Made by a program: the position numbers and the translations under genes. From an uncultured bacterium (GTDB taxonomy: Bacteria; Cyanobacteriota; Vampirovibrionia; Gastranaerophilales; Gastranaerophilaceae): a stretch of DNA of 64,000 bases. The stretch spans positions 62,001 to 126,000 of the forward strand of contig CASDRS010000005.1 of the NCBI GenBank assembly GCA_949283255.1, given 5' to 3'. Every line of letters begins with the position of its first letter. The stretch's first letter is position 1. Positions 26,705-36,860 of the stretch are shown here, piece after piece. The notes under the pieces are model-generated. The model did no database searches and had not been told where the DNA came from. It saw only the letters and a program-made list of their open reading frames with translations.

Positions 26705-28492
26705 TTAAATATTCACTTCCTGTTTTTTAAACTGCATATCATAAAGAGCCTTGTATTGTCCGTTCTCGATGGACATAAGCTCGTCATGATTCCCGAGTTC
26801 TACAAGTTGCCCTTCATTTATAACCGCAATTTTATCTGCGTTTCTTACGGTGGATAATCTATGTGCAATTACAAATACTGTTTTATCCTGCATCAAGTTA
26901 TCAATAGCCTTCTGCACTATAGCTTCGGCTTTATTGTCGAGTGCTGAAGTAGCTTCGTCAAGTATAATAATTGGCGCGTCTTTTAAGAAGGCTCTTGCGA
27001 TTGCAACCCTCTGTTTCTGACCGCCGGAAAGTAAAATCCCACGTTCTCCGATTTGGGTATTCAAACCTTCTTGCAAGGATGCAATAAATTCGTCAAGATA
27101 AGCCATTTTGACAGCCTGATTAATCTGTTCATCTGTTGCATTCTCATTACCTAGCAAAATATTATCCCTTATTGTGCCGGAAAATAAGAAGTTATCCTGA
27201 AAAACAACCGCAATATTTTGTCTTAAACTTTGAAGCGTGTAATCCCTGATATCAATTCCATCAATATTGATTGAACCGGATTTAATATCATAAAATCTTG
27301 GCAGAAGATTTACTATTGTTGTTTTGCCGCCGCCGGAATTCCCGACAAGAGCTATTGTTTCTCCCTGCTTTATTTGCAGGTTAATATTTTTTAGTACCGG
27401 AACATTTTCAACATATTCGAACCAAACATCCTTAAACTCAATATTTGTATGTTCTCTGCCCATTACTACTGCATTTTCTTTATCTCTTATTTCAGGAACC
27501 GAATCTAATACTTCAAAAATTCTTTCTATTGAGAAAAACGAGAATTGAACGGCATTCAAATTATTGCCAAGATTTTTAACAGGTGTATAAAGCAAGATTA
27601 GTGCAGTAATAAATGAAACAAAGTTTCCGCTTGTAATTTGTCCTGACATAATCAAATGCGAACCATAACCGATTGCAGCCGCAATACCCACAGATACAAT
27701 AACGTGCATCATTGGAGAAAGCCACTGGGTTTTTTGAACCATTTTTATTCTTAAAGTAAAGATATTTTGTAAGATTGTAAAAAATTTGTTTGTTTCGTTT
27801 CTTTGCAGGTTATATGAAGTAATCGTTTTGTTACCGTTAAACACTTCATTGTATTCTGTAATAATCGAGGCATCCGCAAAAACTGTTTTTTCCATAACAC
27901 CTTTTATTCTTTTCTGTAATTTTGCAACAGGAGCAAATGCACATCCAAGAACAACAACAGCGATTAATGCTAATTGCCAGGAATTATAGAAAAGTACACA
28001 CACAAGAGAGATTGATGAGAAAATTCTCTGTGTAAAAACGCTTAGATTATCCAATAAACCATTACAGGCTAAATCTGCTTGATTATTGAATTGAAAGACA
28101 ATATCTCCGGAGTTTTGCTTATCAAAGAATGAAGTCGGCAAAGTCAAAAGTTTTTTGAACATATCAAACTTAAGCCCGTTTGTAATTTTCCCTCCAACCC
28201 ATGTTGAAAGATAAGCCGAAAGATATTTTAACCCGCCTTGAATAGAAGTAAAAGCCACAATACCAAGCGGAATATACCAAGGCGAGGCAATGGATTTTTC
28301 AACCATAACTAAATCCATATAAGGCTTGAGTGCTAATGCAATAACAGCATCCAAAGAGCCAATCGGTATACAGATTAGCATTGAACATAGTGCTCTGAAC
28401 CACACAGGCTTTACATAGGGCCACATGCGGCTGTAATTAATATATACTCGACTATTTTTTATACTATTTATAAAATTGTCAAATGATATCAT
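26705..28492 (-). CDS. MsbA-like lipid/glycan ABC exporter
   Basis: 595 residues: an N-terminal six-helix transmembrane domain fused to an ATPase domain with Walker A GNSGGGKTT, signature LLSGGQKQR, Walker B IIILDEATSALD and switch IAHRLST. This is the MsbA/PglK half-transporter architecture that flips lipid-linked oligosaccharides or lipid A. Position between glycosyltransferases and the end of the glycan operon suggests it flips the lipid-linked product of this cluster. The stop is 1 bp from the next gene. Confidence 0.88.
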   Translation of the reverse strand: MISFDNFINSIKNSRVYINYSRMWPYVKPVWFRALCSMLICIPIGSLDAVIALALKPYMDLVMVEKSIASPWYIPLGIVAFTSIQGGLKYLSAYLSTWVGGKITNGLKFDMFKKLLTLPTSFFDKQNSGDIVFQFNNQADLACNGLLDNLSVFTQRIFSSISLVCVLFYNSWQLALIAVVVLGCAFAPVAKLQKRIKGVMEKTVFADASIITEYNEVFNGNKTITSYNLQRNETNKFFTILQNIFTLRIKMVQKTQWLSPMMHVIVSVGIAAAIGYGSHLIMSGQITSGNFVSFITALILLYTPVKNLGNNLNAVQFSFFSIERIFEVLDSVPEIRDKENAVVMGREHTNIEFKDVWFEYVENVPVLKNINLQIKQGETIALVGNSGGGKTTIVNLLPRFYDIKSGSINIDGIDIRDYTLQSLRQNIAVVFQDNFLFSGTIRDNILLGNENATDEQINQAVKMAYLDEFIASLQEGLNTQIGERGILLSGGQKQRVAIARAFLKDAPIIILDEATSALDNKAEAIVQKAIDNLMQDKTVFVIAHRLSTVRNADKIAVINEGQLVELGNHDELMSIENGQYKALYDMQFKKQEVNI

Positions 28493-29596
28493 TTATTTTT
28501 GCTCCTTATTTGTCCCTAATTGTTCTTTTAAAACGTCAATTAAGTAACACATAGCTGAAATGGGAATTCCTATAAATAATTGTTCAAGTTTTGCAGTACA
28601 GGTTGTTGAAGAGTCTGTTAACTTTGAAATATGCTTATATACTCTTAGTTTTGAATAACCAAGTTTTTCGTTTTCAAAAAAACTGTCTTTTGTTGTGATT
28701 TCATAAGTATTATCACAATATTTTTTATATTCATTTTCGTACCGCCAAAAGTTATAAAGACCTATATATTGATCGCCTGAAAATTTCTCATTTTTACTAT
28801 ATGGATATTTATTGAGATATATTCCTGATTGTTTAAATTCTAAAATTATAAAATTGTTAACCAAGCATTCTCTTGATTTTTCCATTAATTCTTCTGAATA
28901 ATCTGCAGCATCTTCCATATAAATATTGTCAAAATTTCTTGAAAAACAGCAGTATCCAAAATATTGTTCCGGAGCAAACTTAAATCTCGCTTTGCCATAT
29001 GGTGTCAATTTTTCTTTATTAGCCTCTAAATTAAAATATTGTGTAAACTCCGGCTCTTTAACTAATTCCGTATCCATAAAATAAGTGTCTAAATCTTCTT
29101 TTAAACCAAATAACCACCAGTCTGAAATATGAAAAGGAATTATAACTCTATTTTCAAATTTTCCGGTTTTGATGTTATATCTTGTAAATAGAACATCTGT
29201 TAGAATTTTATGTTTAAAAAGATTGTAATTACTTCCTCTCGCCTCGAATTTGTCAAAATATTCTAAAAATTTGTCGCTTGTAAGAATCAAATCACTTCGT
29301 AATTTCATTGCATATTTACGTGTTGCTTTTTTCAACCCTTCTTTTGTAGTTAAGAGTTGACGATTCATATTGTTATAAGTCTTTTTATGTGTAAATTCTT
29401 GAATTAAAGTCGTTCCGGGATCTTCACAGAAAACTAAGGTGTCATAATCTAACTTTGAAACATCTGTTCCCTGCCAGGTTGATAGAATAATCTCTGCTTC
29501 CGGCAAAAACTTTCTAAGGCTTTTCAGACACTTAGGAGTCTCTTTTTTATTTATCGGGCCTTGCACAATTACAGAGATATCTTTTGAGTTAATCAT
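28493..29596 (-). CDS. WavE-like glycosyltransferase (copy 2)
   Basis: 367 residues from ATG 29596, which has GGAGGA upstream and overlaps the previous stop (TAATG). The N-terminus DISVIVQGPINKKETPKCLKSLRKFLPEAEIILSTW is the WavE (LPS core biosynthesis) signature. A KLRSDLIL segment gives a possible metal-binding Asp of a GT-A-like fold. It is a tandem paralogue of the gene upstream. Probably adds one sugar to the surface glycan; donor unknown. Confidence 0.78.
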   Translation of the reverse strand: MINSKDISVIVQGPINKKETPKCLKSLRKFLPEAEIILSTWQGTDVSKLDYDTLVFCEDPGTTLIQEFTHKKTYNNMNRQLLTTKEGLKKATRKYAMKLRSDLILTSDKFLEYFDKFEARGSNYNLFKHKILTDVLFTRYNIKTGKFENRVIIPFHISDWWLFGLKEDLDTYFMDTELVKEPEFTQYFNLEANKEKLTPYGKARFKFAPEQYFGYCCFSRNFDNIYMEDAADYSEELMEKSRECLVNNFIILEFKQSGIYLNKYPYSKNEKFSGDQYIGLYNFWRYENEYKKYCDNTYEITTKDSFFENEKLGYSKLRVYKHISKLTDSSTTCTAKLEQLFIGIPISAMCYLIDVLKEQLGTNKEQK

Positions 29597-30627
29597 TATT
29601 TTTTCCTCCATCCTGTAATTACAACTGCAAGAGAATAATATAAAACAGAAAATATTTCACTAAGCCAGCCTTTAGTTTTGTAGAAAGGTTGTATTAAACG
29701 TTTAAAGTGTTGATTTAATTTATATTTATAATTCTTTTTGTACTTATCAGGCTTATAAGAAATATCGCAGTAATGCTGATATTGTTCTTGGAAATGTTGA
29801 TACGTAATTAAACCTTGTATATTATTTTTATCTCTTTCTGAAGATGAGTGTTTTTCTGAATATACTCCGGATTGTTCCAATCCCAGAAAGGCAAAATTGT
29901 TATAAATAATATTGTTAGAAAGTTCTATATTCTCAGGATTCCAATCGCTCCAGTCATCAAATTGCATATTAGGATAATATTTTTTAATCCAGTGAACACA
30001 GAAAAACTGTTCCGGTGCGAATCGCCATAAAGGTGTTATATATGGACATCTGGTTGGATATTTGAAGTTCCAATTAGAACCCTCTTCTTTATCTTGCAAA
30101 GGACAATTCCCGAAGTAATCTTTTAAGTCTTCCGTTAATCCAAAGAACCAAAAATCTGAAGGATGAAATGGTGTTGGAAATCCTGTACCGCTCTGACAGG
30201 AATACTCTCTTGAATAAATAGAACTGCATAAAACCCTATGCTTAAATATTTTGAATTCTTCATTCTGCTTATTAAACTTATCCCAGTATTTTAAGAAATT
30301 AGAATTATTAAGCTCTAAATCTGAACGAAGTTTCAAACAATATTGACGGCTTGCTTTGAATACCCCATTTCTTGCTGACACCAATTGCCTGTTAAAATTG
30401 TTCATTGAACGAGGTTTATTATATATAGCAAAATCATGCTTGAATCCGCCGGGATCTTGATTTAAAAGCAAAACATCATAGTCTAAACCTTCTGTTTGAC
30501 TGTTTTCCCATGTTGAAAGTATTATTTCCGCATCAGGAAGATGTTTTCTTATGCTTTTTAAACATTTAGGTGTTAGTTTCCTATCTATTGCCCCTTGGAC
30601 AACTACCGTAATATCATTAGATTTCAT
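29596..30627 (-). CDS. WavE-like glycosyltransferase (copy 1)
   Basis: 343 residues from ATG 30627 (SD AGAAAGAGG; an ATG five codons upstream is less likely). Starts NDITVVVQGAIDRKLTPKCLKSIRKHLPDAEIILSTWENS, very like copy 2, and shares KLRSDLEL. The C-terminus ends in a hydrophobic, basic segment that may associate with membrane (WLSEIFSVLYYSLAVVITGWRKK); a similar ending occurs in the glycosyltransferase-like gene at 34.2 kb. Tandem duplication followed by divergence is likely. Confidence 0.78.
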   Translation of the reverse strand: MKSNDITVVVQGAIDRKLTPKCLKSIRKHLPDAEIILSTWENSQTEGLDYDVLLLNQDPGGFKHDFAIYNKPRSMNNFNRQLVSARNGVFKASRQYCLKLRSDLELNNSNFLKYWDKFNKQNEEFKIFKHRVLCSSIYSREYSCQSGTGFPTPFHPSDFWFFGLTEDLKDYFGNCPLQDKEEGSNWNFKYPTRCPYITPLWRFAPEQFFCVHWIKKYYPNMQFDDWSDWNPENIELSNNIIYNNFAFLGLEQSGVYSEKHSSSERDKNNIQGLITYQHFQEQYQHYCDISYKPDKYKKNYKYKLNQHFKRLIQPFYKTKGWLSEIFSVLYYSLAVVITGWRKK

Positions 30628-30642
30628 AGTCCTCTTTCTCAT

Positions 30643-31983
30643 TTATGCAAATGCAGACGCAAAACCTGCATTAATAGTTTTAGTCGCTTTTCCTACCTGA
30701 TAATATTCAAATCCTAATTTGTTTAAATTATTTTCGTCATATTGATTCCTGCCGTCAAAAATTACAGGATTTTTTAATGAGGATTTTATTAAATCAAAAT
30801 CAGGATTCCTAAATTCGTTCCATTCGGTTATTAGCAGTAAACAATCCGCATCTTTTAAAATTTCGTATGCAGATTTACCATACTCTATACGGTCACCGAA
30901 TATCGGCATAGCACAGTCATAGGCTTTAGGATCATAGGCTTTAACAGTCGCACCTTTTTCCAATAAGACATTTATGATAGTAATTGCAGGTGCTTCTCTC
31001 ATATCATTTGTTTTCGGTTTAAATGCTAAACCCCAGATAGCAAATGTTTTGCCTGTTAAGTCATTGCCAAAGCGTTTTAATATTTTCTCGACAAATAACT
31101 GTCTTTGATTTCGGTTAATTATATCGGCTGACTTAATAAGTTGACATTCACAATCATTATCATTTGCAGTCTTAATAAGTGCTTTTACATCTTTAGGGAA
31201 GCAGCTTCCGCCGTAGCCTAATCCCGGATATAAAAATTTAGTACCAATTCTTGTATCAGCACACATCCCAATTCTAACTTTATTAATATCTGCGCCGACT
31301 TTTTCACAAATATTCGCAATTTCATTTATATATGATATTTTTACAGCGAGAAATGAGTTAGAAGCATATTTTACCATCTCAGCCGACTTTGTATCCATTG
31401 TAATAATAGGATTTTGATTCCTTACAAACGGGCTGTATAAATTTTTCATAATTTCCATAGCCTTGTCTGAATCAGCACCTATAACAACTCTGTCCGGTCT
31501 TAAAAAGTCTTCTACTGCTGCCCCCTGTTTCAGAAATTCAGGATTTGAAACAACATCAAACTCATAATTTGTATAACTTTTTATGATATTGTGTACTTTT
31601 TCTGCGGTTCCGACAGGAACTGTTGATTTGTCTACAATAACTTTATAGCCGTTTATTGCCTTACCAATGCTTTCTGCTACCTGACAAACATATTGAAGGT
31701 CAGCAGAACCATCTTCTCCCTGTGGTGTGCCTACTGCAATAAAACAAACTTGTGATTGTTTGACAGCAGAATCCAGATCATCAGAAAATTTTAATCTGTT
31801 TTCTTCAACATTTGATTTTATAAGCGGTTCTAACCCCGGCTCATATATAGGAATTATGCCTTGTTGCAGTTTATCCAGTTTAGTTGTATCTTTATCTACA
31901 CATATAACATCATTTCCCATTTCTGCAAAACAAGTACCGGCAACTAATCCGACATAACCTGTTCCTATAACGCATATTTTCAT
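30643..31983 (-). CDS. ugd: UDP-glucose 6-dehydrogenase
   Basis: 446 residues. Oxidises UDP-glucose to UDP-glucuronate with two NAD+. NAD-binding IGTGYVGLVAGTCFAEMGN at the N-terminus, catalytic Cys in GYGGSCFPKDV, conserved VEKSTVPVGT-like VDKSTVPVGTAEKV, and C-terminal GLAFKPKTNDMREAPA. Its ATG overlaps the stop of the decarboxylase gene (TGATG), so the two steps of UDP-xylose synthesis are coupled. Confidence 0.95.
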   Translation of the reverse strand: MKICVIGTGYVGLVAGTCFAEMGNDVICVDKDTTKLDKLQQGIIPIYEPGLEPLIKSNVEENRLKFSDDLDSAVKQSQVCFIAVGTPQGEDGSADLQYVCQVAESIGKAINGYKVIVDKSTVPVGTAEKVHNIIKSYTNYEFDVVSNPEFLKQGAAVEDFLRPDRVVIGADSDKAMEIMKNLYSPFVRNQNPIITMDTKSAEMVKYASNSFLAVKISYINEIANICEKVGADINKVRIGMCADTRIGTKFLYPGLGYGGSCFPKDVKALIKTANDNDCECQLIKSADIINRNQRQLFVEKILKRFGNDLTGKTFAIWGLAFKPKTNDMREAPAITIINVLLEKGATVKAYDPKAYDCAMPIFGDRIEYGKSAYEILKDADCLLLITEWNEFRNPDFDLIKSSLKNPVIFDGRNQYDENNLNKLGFEYYQVGKATKTINAGFASAFA

Positions 31984-32930
31984 CAGTTATTCTCCTTAAT
32001 CTTTTTGGCAAAATATTCAATAGTCTTTTGCAGTCCTTCTTTTATATCAACTTGCGGCTGCCAATCTAATTCTTTTTTTGCAAGTGAAATATCGGGTTTT
32101 CTCTGTGTTGGGTCGTCACCAGGTAACGGTTTATACACAATTTTTGAATTAGAATTTGTCATCTCTAAAATGAGTTTTGCAAAATCTAAGATTGTCCGTT
32201 CGGATGGATTTCCTAAATTAACAGGCCCGATAAATTTTTGAGGATTATTCATCATTTTTACCATCCCGTCAACTAAATCCGAAACAAAACAGAACGAACG
32301 AGTTTGAGAACCATCGCCATAAATTGTTATATCCTCACCCTTTAAAGCCTGAACAATAAAGTTAGATACAACCCTGCCATCATTAGGATCCATATTCGGG
32401 CCGTATGTATTGAAAATTCTTACAATTCTTATATCCACATTATTTTGTCTGTGATAATCCATCATCAGGGTTTCTGCACAGCGTTTTCCCTCGTCATAGC
32501 AGCTTCTTATTCCTATCGGATTAACATTTCCCCAGTAAGTTTCAACTTGCGGGTGTACTTGAGGATCACCGTAAACTTCACTGGTTGAAGCTTGCAAAAT
32601 GGTTGCTTTGCATCGTTTTGCAAGTCCTAACATATTCGTAACACCTAAAACGGAGGTTTTTATTGTTTTTATCGCATTATATTGATAATGAGGAGGACTT
32701 GCAGGACAAGCAAGATTATAAATCTGGTCAACTTCGGCAAAATATTCTTTTGTTATATCGTGCCTAACCAATTCAAAATGGTCATTACCTAATAAATGTC
32801 TTATGTTATCTTTTGAACCTGTAAAGAAATTATCCAAACAAATGACATCATTTCCCTCGTTTAGTAATCTTTCGCATAAATGACTTCCTATAAATCCTGC
32901 TCCGCCTGTGACCAGTATTCTTTTTAACAT
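31983..32930 (-). CDS. UDP-glucuronate decarboxylase (UDP-xylose synthase), SDR family
   Basis: 315 residues. Extended SDR with Rossmann motif [15 protein letters not shown], catalytic Ser/Thr in [11 protein letters not shown], and Y-x3-K in SCYDEGKR. The [19 protein letters not shown] and [21 protein letters not shown] stretches match the UXS class better than RmlB, and ugd follows directly. The pair gives UDP-Glc to UDP-GlcA to UDP-xylose. Overlaps the upstream methyltransferase gene by 7 bp. Confidence 0.9.
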   Translation of the reverse strand: MLKRILVTGGAGFIGSHLCERLLNEGNDVICLDNFFTGSKDNIRHLLGNDHFELVRHDITKEYFAEVDQIYNLACPASPPHYQYNAIKTIKTSVLGVTNMLGLAKRCKATILQASTSEVYGDPQVHPQVETYWGNVNPIGIRSCYDEGKRCAETLMMDYHRQNNVDIRIVRIFNTYGPNMDPNDGRVVSNFIVQALKGEDITIYGDGSQTRSFCFVSDLVDGMVKMMNNPQKFIGPVNLGNPSERTILDFAKLILEMTNSNSKIVYKPLPGDDPTQRKPDISLAKKELDWQPQVDIKEGLQKTIEYFAKKIKENN

Positions 32931-34195
32931 TTTTTCACCTCCAATGGATCAATTTCTGCTATCAATAATGTTTCAAGTAAAATCTGTCCGTCAATTGGTT
33001 TAACAATCCGAAACTTATATCCGAGATTCCAGCTTTCAATAATTCTTTTTATATTGAAGAAATCGTTGCAGGTATGATAAATACTTATTAGCAATGTTGG
33101 TCTTTGCTGTTTTATTGTATTTTCTGCCCCTTTTAAAAATCTTTGCTCTGCTCCCTCTAAATCTGTCTTTATTAAACCTATTTCAAGGTTATGTGCTTGA
33201 ACGTAACTGTCTAACGAGGTAAATTTACAAAGCTCTGTATTCTCATCATTATCAATATCAAAACTTCCGCTAGCAGACCCACAATTATATAATTCAGATT
33301 CACAGTCATTCTCTGCCAAGCCGCAATTTATCGGGATAATATTGTTTGTTTTATTTAACTCAATAGTTTTCTGTAAAAGATTAAAATTATTTTTGATAGG
33401 TTCAAAACTATAAATATTTTTGTTTGTATAATCAGAAAAAATTATTGCTGAATCACCTATAAAACCACCGGCATCAATAATATTTTTATTTCTAAAATAT
33501 TCAATATTTAAACTATCGATACAGTGTTTATCTGCAAATACACACATTTCAAAGTGATTTATCGGCAGAAAATATTTGTTGTAGGCAAAACAATTATCAT
33601 TTAATTTAAAAATTTCTCTTTCAAACTTTTTCTTTGTTTCTTGAATGATATATTTTTCATCATTTGAAAAAATATCAACATATTCATCTTTAGAACTAAG
33701 TAAGACAAAAGACATAGAAAGAATTTTATTAACAGTATTGATAGAATCGGCATCAAGACCACTAATGAGTTCTTGATATGCTTCTTTTAAATCTATTGCT
33801 TTTGCATCCTGAACAAAGCGTTCTATATATTTTTTTTCAAAATCATTGTGATAAGTATAAGGGTATAAATGATATTTTATTTCTTGAAAATTTGATTCGG
33901 AAAATTTCTTTAAATTAGTTAATTCCTCTTGTACCGCTTTAATTTGCGATTCTAAATTTTGTGTTAATATTTCGGCTTTAGAGTAATATTCCTGGCACAA
34001 CGTATCAAAAGACTGACTAACGACAGGAATTTCATTACTTAAATTTTGCAGGTTATTATCAATTTTGCATAATTTATCTTCAATAGAAATAAAATTATTT
34101 TTTAACTTTATTTTTACCCCTAATACAGTGATAACTTTTTGGTTATCCTTATTTGTTATAGAAAATATGAAATTTTTAACATTGTTGATCTTCAT
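32924..34195 (-). CDS. FkbM-family SAM-dependent methyltransferase with N-terminal coiled coil
   Basis: 423 residues. The C-terminal about 220 residues hold an FkbM methyltransferase: SAM site [26 protein letters not shown], and [21 protein letters not shown]. The N-terminal 120 residues start with the [12 protein letters not shown] motif often found in polysaccharide-locus proteins, followed by a predicted coiled coil ([20 protein letters not shown]). Likely O-methylates a sugar of the surface glycan. Confidence 0.85.
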   Translation of the reverse strand: MKINNVKNFIFSITNKDNQKVITVLGVKIKLKNNFISIEDKLCKIDNNLQNLSNEIPVVSQSFDTLCQEYYSKAEILTQNLESQIKAVQEELTNLKKFSESNFQEIKYHLYPYTYHNDFEKKYIERFVQDAKAIDLKEAYQELISGLDADSINTVNKILSMSFVLLSSKDEYVDIFSNDEKYIIQETKKKFEREIFKLNDNCFAYNKYFLPINHFEMCVFADKHCIDSLNIEYFRNKNIIDAGGFIGDSAIIFSDYTNKNIYSFEPIKNNFNLLQKTIELNKTNNIIPINCGLAENDCESELYNCGSASGSFDIDNDENTELCKFTSLDSYVQAHNLEIGLIKTDLEGAEQRFLKGAENTIKQQRPTLLISIYHTCNDFFNIKRIIESWNLGYKFRIVKPIDGQILLETLLIAEIDPLEVKKC

Positions 34196-34217
34196 TGAAC
34201 GTTTACCTAAAGCACTT

Positions 34218-35201
34218 CTAAATACAGCGTTTTAACCTTTCTAAAGACTTTAAAAGAATTTTTAAGCTATAGAAAATGACAGAAAAAATTTCTGAAAACC
34301 AAGAAAATACAGGTTTGAAATATAGCCAAATGGCTTTCAAATTGTTTTTTATACGTGTTTTATATTTTTTTACCGGTGCGGACTGGAATACCTCATCCTC
34401 AGAAGGGTGTCTTACTATATGATAGTCCTGACCCTCTATATACTTAAGTTTTATATGCTCTAAGCCTTTGCGTTTCCAGTATTTTTTCCAGAGGATTTCT
34501 AATGAATAAATGTTTTCATTTATAAATTGCATATCAACATTGCCATTTTTTAAATCCTGATAAAATTCTGTAATTTTATTTATTGATTCAGGAGAAGAAT
34601 ATAGTATTAAATCTGTACAACATTCCAAATTCTCAGAATCAAGCATTAAACACATTTTAAAAGGAGCACTGGAAGTAAAGATTGCATTCTTATCAGCAGA
34701 GATTTTGCAATATTGTTTATAAATTTTTTGATAAAAATCAATAGCAAACGGTTTGTCAAAAGATATGTCAAAACGAGTTTGTATAACCCAATCATATTCA
34801 ATTCCTTGTGCTTTTTCGTATTCTTTTCTTAGTTCGTTTACTTTATATCGTGAATAGAAACAGCTTATTAATGAGTTGTATGTTCTTGAATTATTGGCAA
34901 GTTTTTCCTTTATAACGATTTCTTTTGCGATATCAAAAGGTTTGTCTATTATGATTTTTTTAGGTCGATATTTTTCTATTATGTCTTGTATCGCTTTATT
35001 TTGAATCTCTTTCCCTCTGTTTTCGCCTGTGGGATTATGCCAGGTAACGTCATCAGTATCTGACTTACTCCAAGTATGAATAAATACATCTACAGTGTAC
35101 CCATCATAATATAGAGGCTGGAGAAAATTTATAAAAAACGAATCAAAGGCACTTTCATAATTTCTTGTTAATCCGTATAATTCTACTGCAATTCTTTTCA
35201 T
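34218..35201 (-). CDS. Putative glycosyltransferase of a surface-glycan locus
   Basis: 327 residues. Begins KRIAVELYGLTRNYESAFDSFFINFLQPLY, continues with VDVFIHTW and contains DWVIQTRFDISF, which can supply a GT-A-type metal-binding motif; proteins of this type are common in capsule/O-antigen loci. The C-terminal segment WFSEIFSVIFYSLKILLKSLERLK resembles the ending of the WavE-like copy 1 and may anchor to membrane. Overlaps the upstream gene by 4 bp. The exact family is not certain. Confidence 0.65.
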   Translation of the reverse strand: MKRIAVELYGLTRNYESAFDSFFINFLQPLYYDGYTVDVFIHTWSKSDTDDVTWHNPTGENRGKEIQNKAIQDIIEKYRPKKIIIDKPFDIAKEIVIKEKLANNSRTYNSLISCFYSRYKVNELRKEYEKAQGIEYDWVIQTRFDISFDKPFAIDFYQKIYKQYCKISADKNAIFTSSAPFKMCLMLDSENLECCTDLILYSSPESINKITEFYQDLKNGNVDMQFINENIYSLEILWKKYWKRKGLEHIKLKYIEGQDYHIVRHPSEDEVFQSAPVKKYKTRIKNNLKAIWLYFKPVFSWFSEIFSVIFYSLKILLKSLERLKRCI

Positions 35202-36529
35202 TTATTAAAAACCTCCTCTCTGATGAAGTAATAGGGGAACAGCGAGACATTTTTAACTAACCTCAAAATCAACTCTAAAATTACAAATGGTGCAAGTAAA
35301 TTTTTGAGGTGTCTTTTTAAAGCCCAGTATTCTGTTGTGCAATTTAATTTATCAGTAAGAGGCAAATATTTTATTTTAAAGAATAATCTGTGATGAATTT
35401 TGTCATACTTTTTATGTTCTTTTTTAGAAACTTTGCTATTATTGCACATCCTAGAGTATTCATAATTCATTCTGTTAACAAGCAGTGGATAAAATTCTTT
35501 ATAGTTTTTTTTGCTTATATTATTTTTTTTATTATTAAGATATTCAATAATATATTCAGAACTTTTTAGTAATCTGAAGTGAACTCTCGGATTAGGTTCA
35601 TGAATGCTGCTGTTATTTCTTTGCAGGTAAAAATAATATGTATCAGGCACTGAAACAATTTTATCAGCGTGTCTTAATGCCATAATAATAAATGGATTAT
35701 CTTCCCAAGGTGAACTATCATCAATAAAACGAATATCTTTTAGAATTTCTGCTTTATAAATTTTATTCCACACAACACCGGAAGAGTATGCAAGCATTAA
35801 TCTGTTTTTAAAATATCTGTTTCGTGATTCTAATGCCATAATTTCAGGATTCAAATCCCAAGGTTCTTCTCTGCCATCTTCATAAACCATAAAATAACGG
35901 CATTGAACTACATCAGCATTATGAATGATTGCATTCTTGTATAATTTTTCATAATAATCTTCAGGAATTAAATCATCCGAATCCATAAAGCCAATAAAAT
36001 TACCTTTTGCAATTTCCATACCTTTATTTCTTGCAGATGCCTGTCCGCCATTTTCTTTTTGAAGGATTTTTACACGTTTATCTTTTTGAGAATATTCTTC
36101 TAATATTTTTTGCGAGTTATCTGTAGAACCGTCATTAACACATATAATCTCTATATTATGTAAAGTTTGAACAAGCAAACTGTCCAGTGTTTCTGCCAAA
36201 TACTTTTCTACATTATAAACAGGGATAATTATAGAAATGTATGGTTTATTCTCGTTATATATATCTGAATAAGTTGCAGATTCGCTGTAAGTAAAAACAT
36301 GCTCAGGTTCGTACATTTCTAAGGAGTCGAATTTTGGACTGATTGTAAAAAATTGCTTGTCAGAGTTTCGATAAACCGTCGATTCATTAATTTGAATAAG
36401 GTTATTATCTTTAAGAGTTTTAATTTCATTTTTCAAAACTGCAAGCTCTCTTAAAATTCCGCTCTCTGTACTATCTATATTCTCTTCAATTTCTTTGATT
36501 TTATTAATAATTTCTTTTTCGTTATCCAT
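35198..36529 (-). CDS. Family 2 glycosyltransferase with N-terminal coiled coil
   Basis: 443 residues. Residues 1-45 form a charged coiled coil; from about 100 the GT2 domain starts: ISIIIPVYNVEKYLAETLDSLLVQTL, EIICVNDGSTDNS, QASARNKGMEIAKG and FMDSDD (DxD). The ending is a hydrophobic/aromatic segment (PFVILELILRLVKNVSLFPYYF). Inverting transfer to a glycan acceptor at the membrane is likely. Overlaps the upstream cupin gene by 8 bp. Confidence 0.88.
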   Translation of the reverse strand: MDNEKEIINKIKEIEENIDSTESGILRELAVLKNEIKTLKDNNLIQINESTVYRNSDKQFFTISPKFDSLEMYEPEHVFTYSESATYSDIYNENKPYISIIIPVYNVEKYLAETLDSLLVQTLHNIEIICVNDGSTDNSQKILEEYSQKDKRVKILQKENGGQASARNKGMEIAKGNFIGFMDSDDLIPEDYYEKLYKNAIIHNADVVQCRYFMVYEDGREEPWDLNPEIMALESRNRYFKNRLMLAYSSGVVWNKIYKAEILKDIRFIDDSSPWEDNPFIIMALRHADKIVSVPDTYYFYLQRNNSSIHEPNPRVHFRLLKSSEYIIEYLNNKKNNISKKNYKEFYPLLVNRMNYEYSRMCNNSKVSKKEHKKYDKIHHRLFFKIKYLPLTDKLNCTTEYWALKRHLKNLLAPFVILELILRLVKNVSLFPYYFIREEVFNK

Positions 36530-36857
36530 TAACTGCTCCTAAGTATTTGTCATTATTAGCACCCGGATATTTAACAACCACGTTTTGAGTATTATCTTCC
36601 AGAGCTTCAAAATCCGTTGATTCCATAGGTTCAATGACAACAATGTCGCCTTTTGTGTACTCAACACCGTTCATTTTTACTCTGCCACTTACAATTACAG
36701 TAATTTCAGTCGCAATTTTATGATAATGCCTATCTTCATAATCACCTTTTTTATAACTCTTTACTGCGACTTCTACGTCATTGGTTTTCAATAATGTCGG
36801 TTCAAAATTCCCGACAAACCAACCTTTCACCATATCTTTCAATTTTGCAGTTTTCAT
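36522..36857 (-). CDS. Cupin-domain protein
   Basis: 111 residues, a single cupin barrel. Motif 1 is GDYEDRHYHKIATEITVIVSG with H53 and H55 and E60 as likely metal ligands, and motif 2 is GDIVVIEPMESTDFEAL. In glycan loci such cupins often act on nucleotide sugars or sense small sugar phosphates. Function here is not known. Packed between a membrane protein gene (3 bp) and the GT2 gene. Confidence 0.75.
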   Translation of the reverse strand: MKTAKLKDMVKGWFVGNFEPTLLKTNDVEVAVKSYKKGDYEDRHYHKIATEITVIVSGRVKMNGVEYTKGDIVVIEPMESTDFEALEDNTQNVVVKYPGANNDKYLGAVNG

Positions 36858-36860
36858 TTA

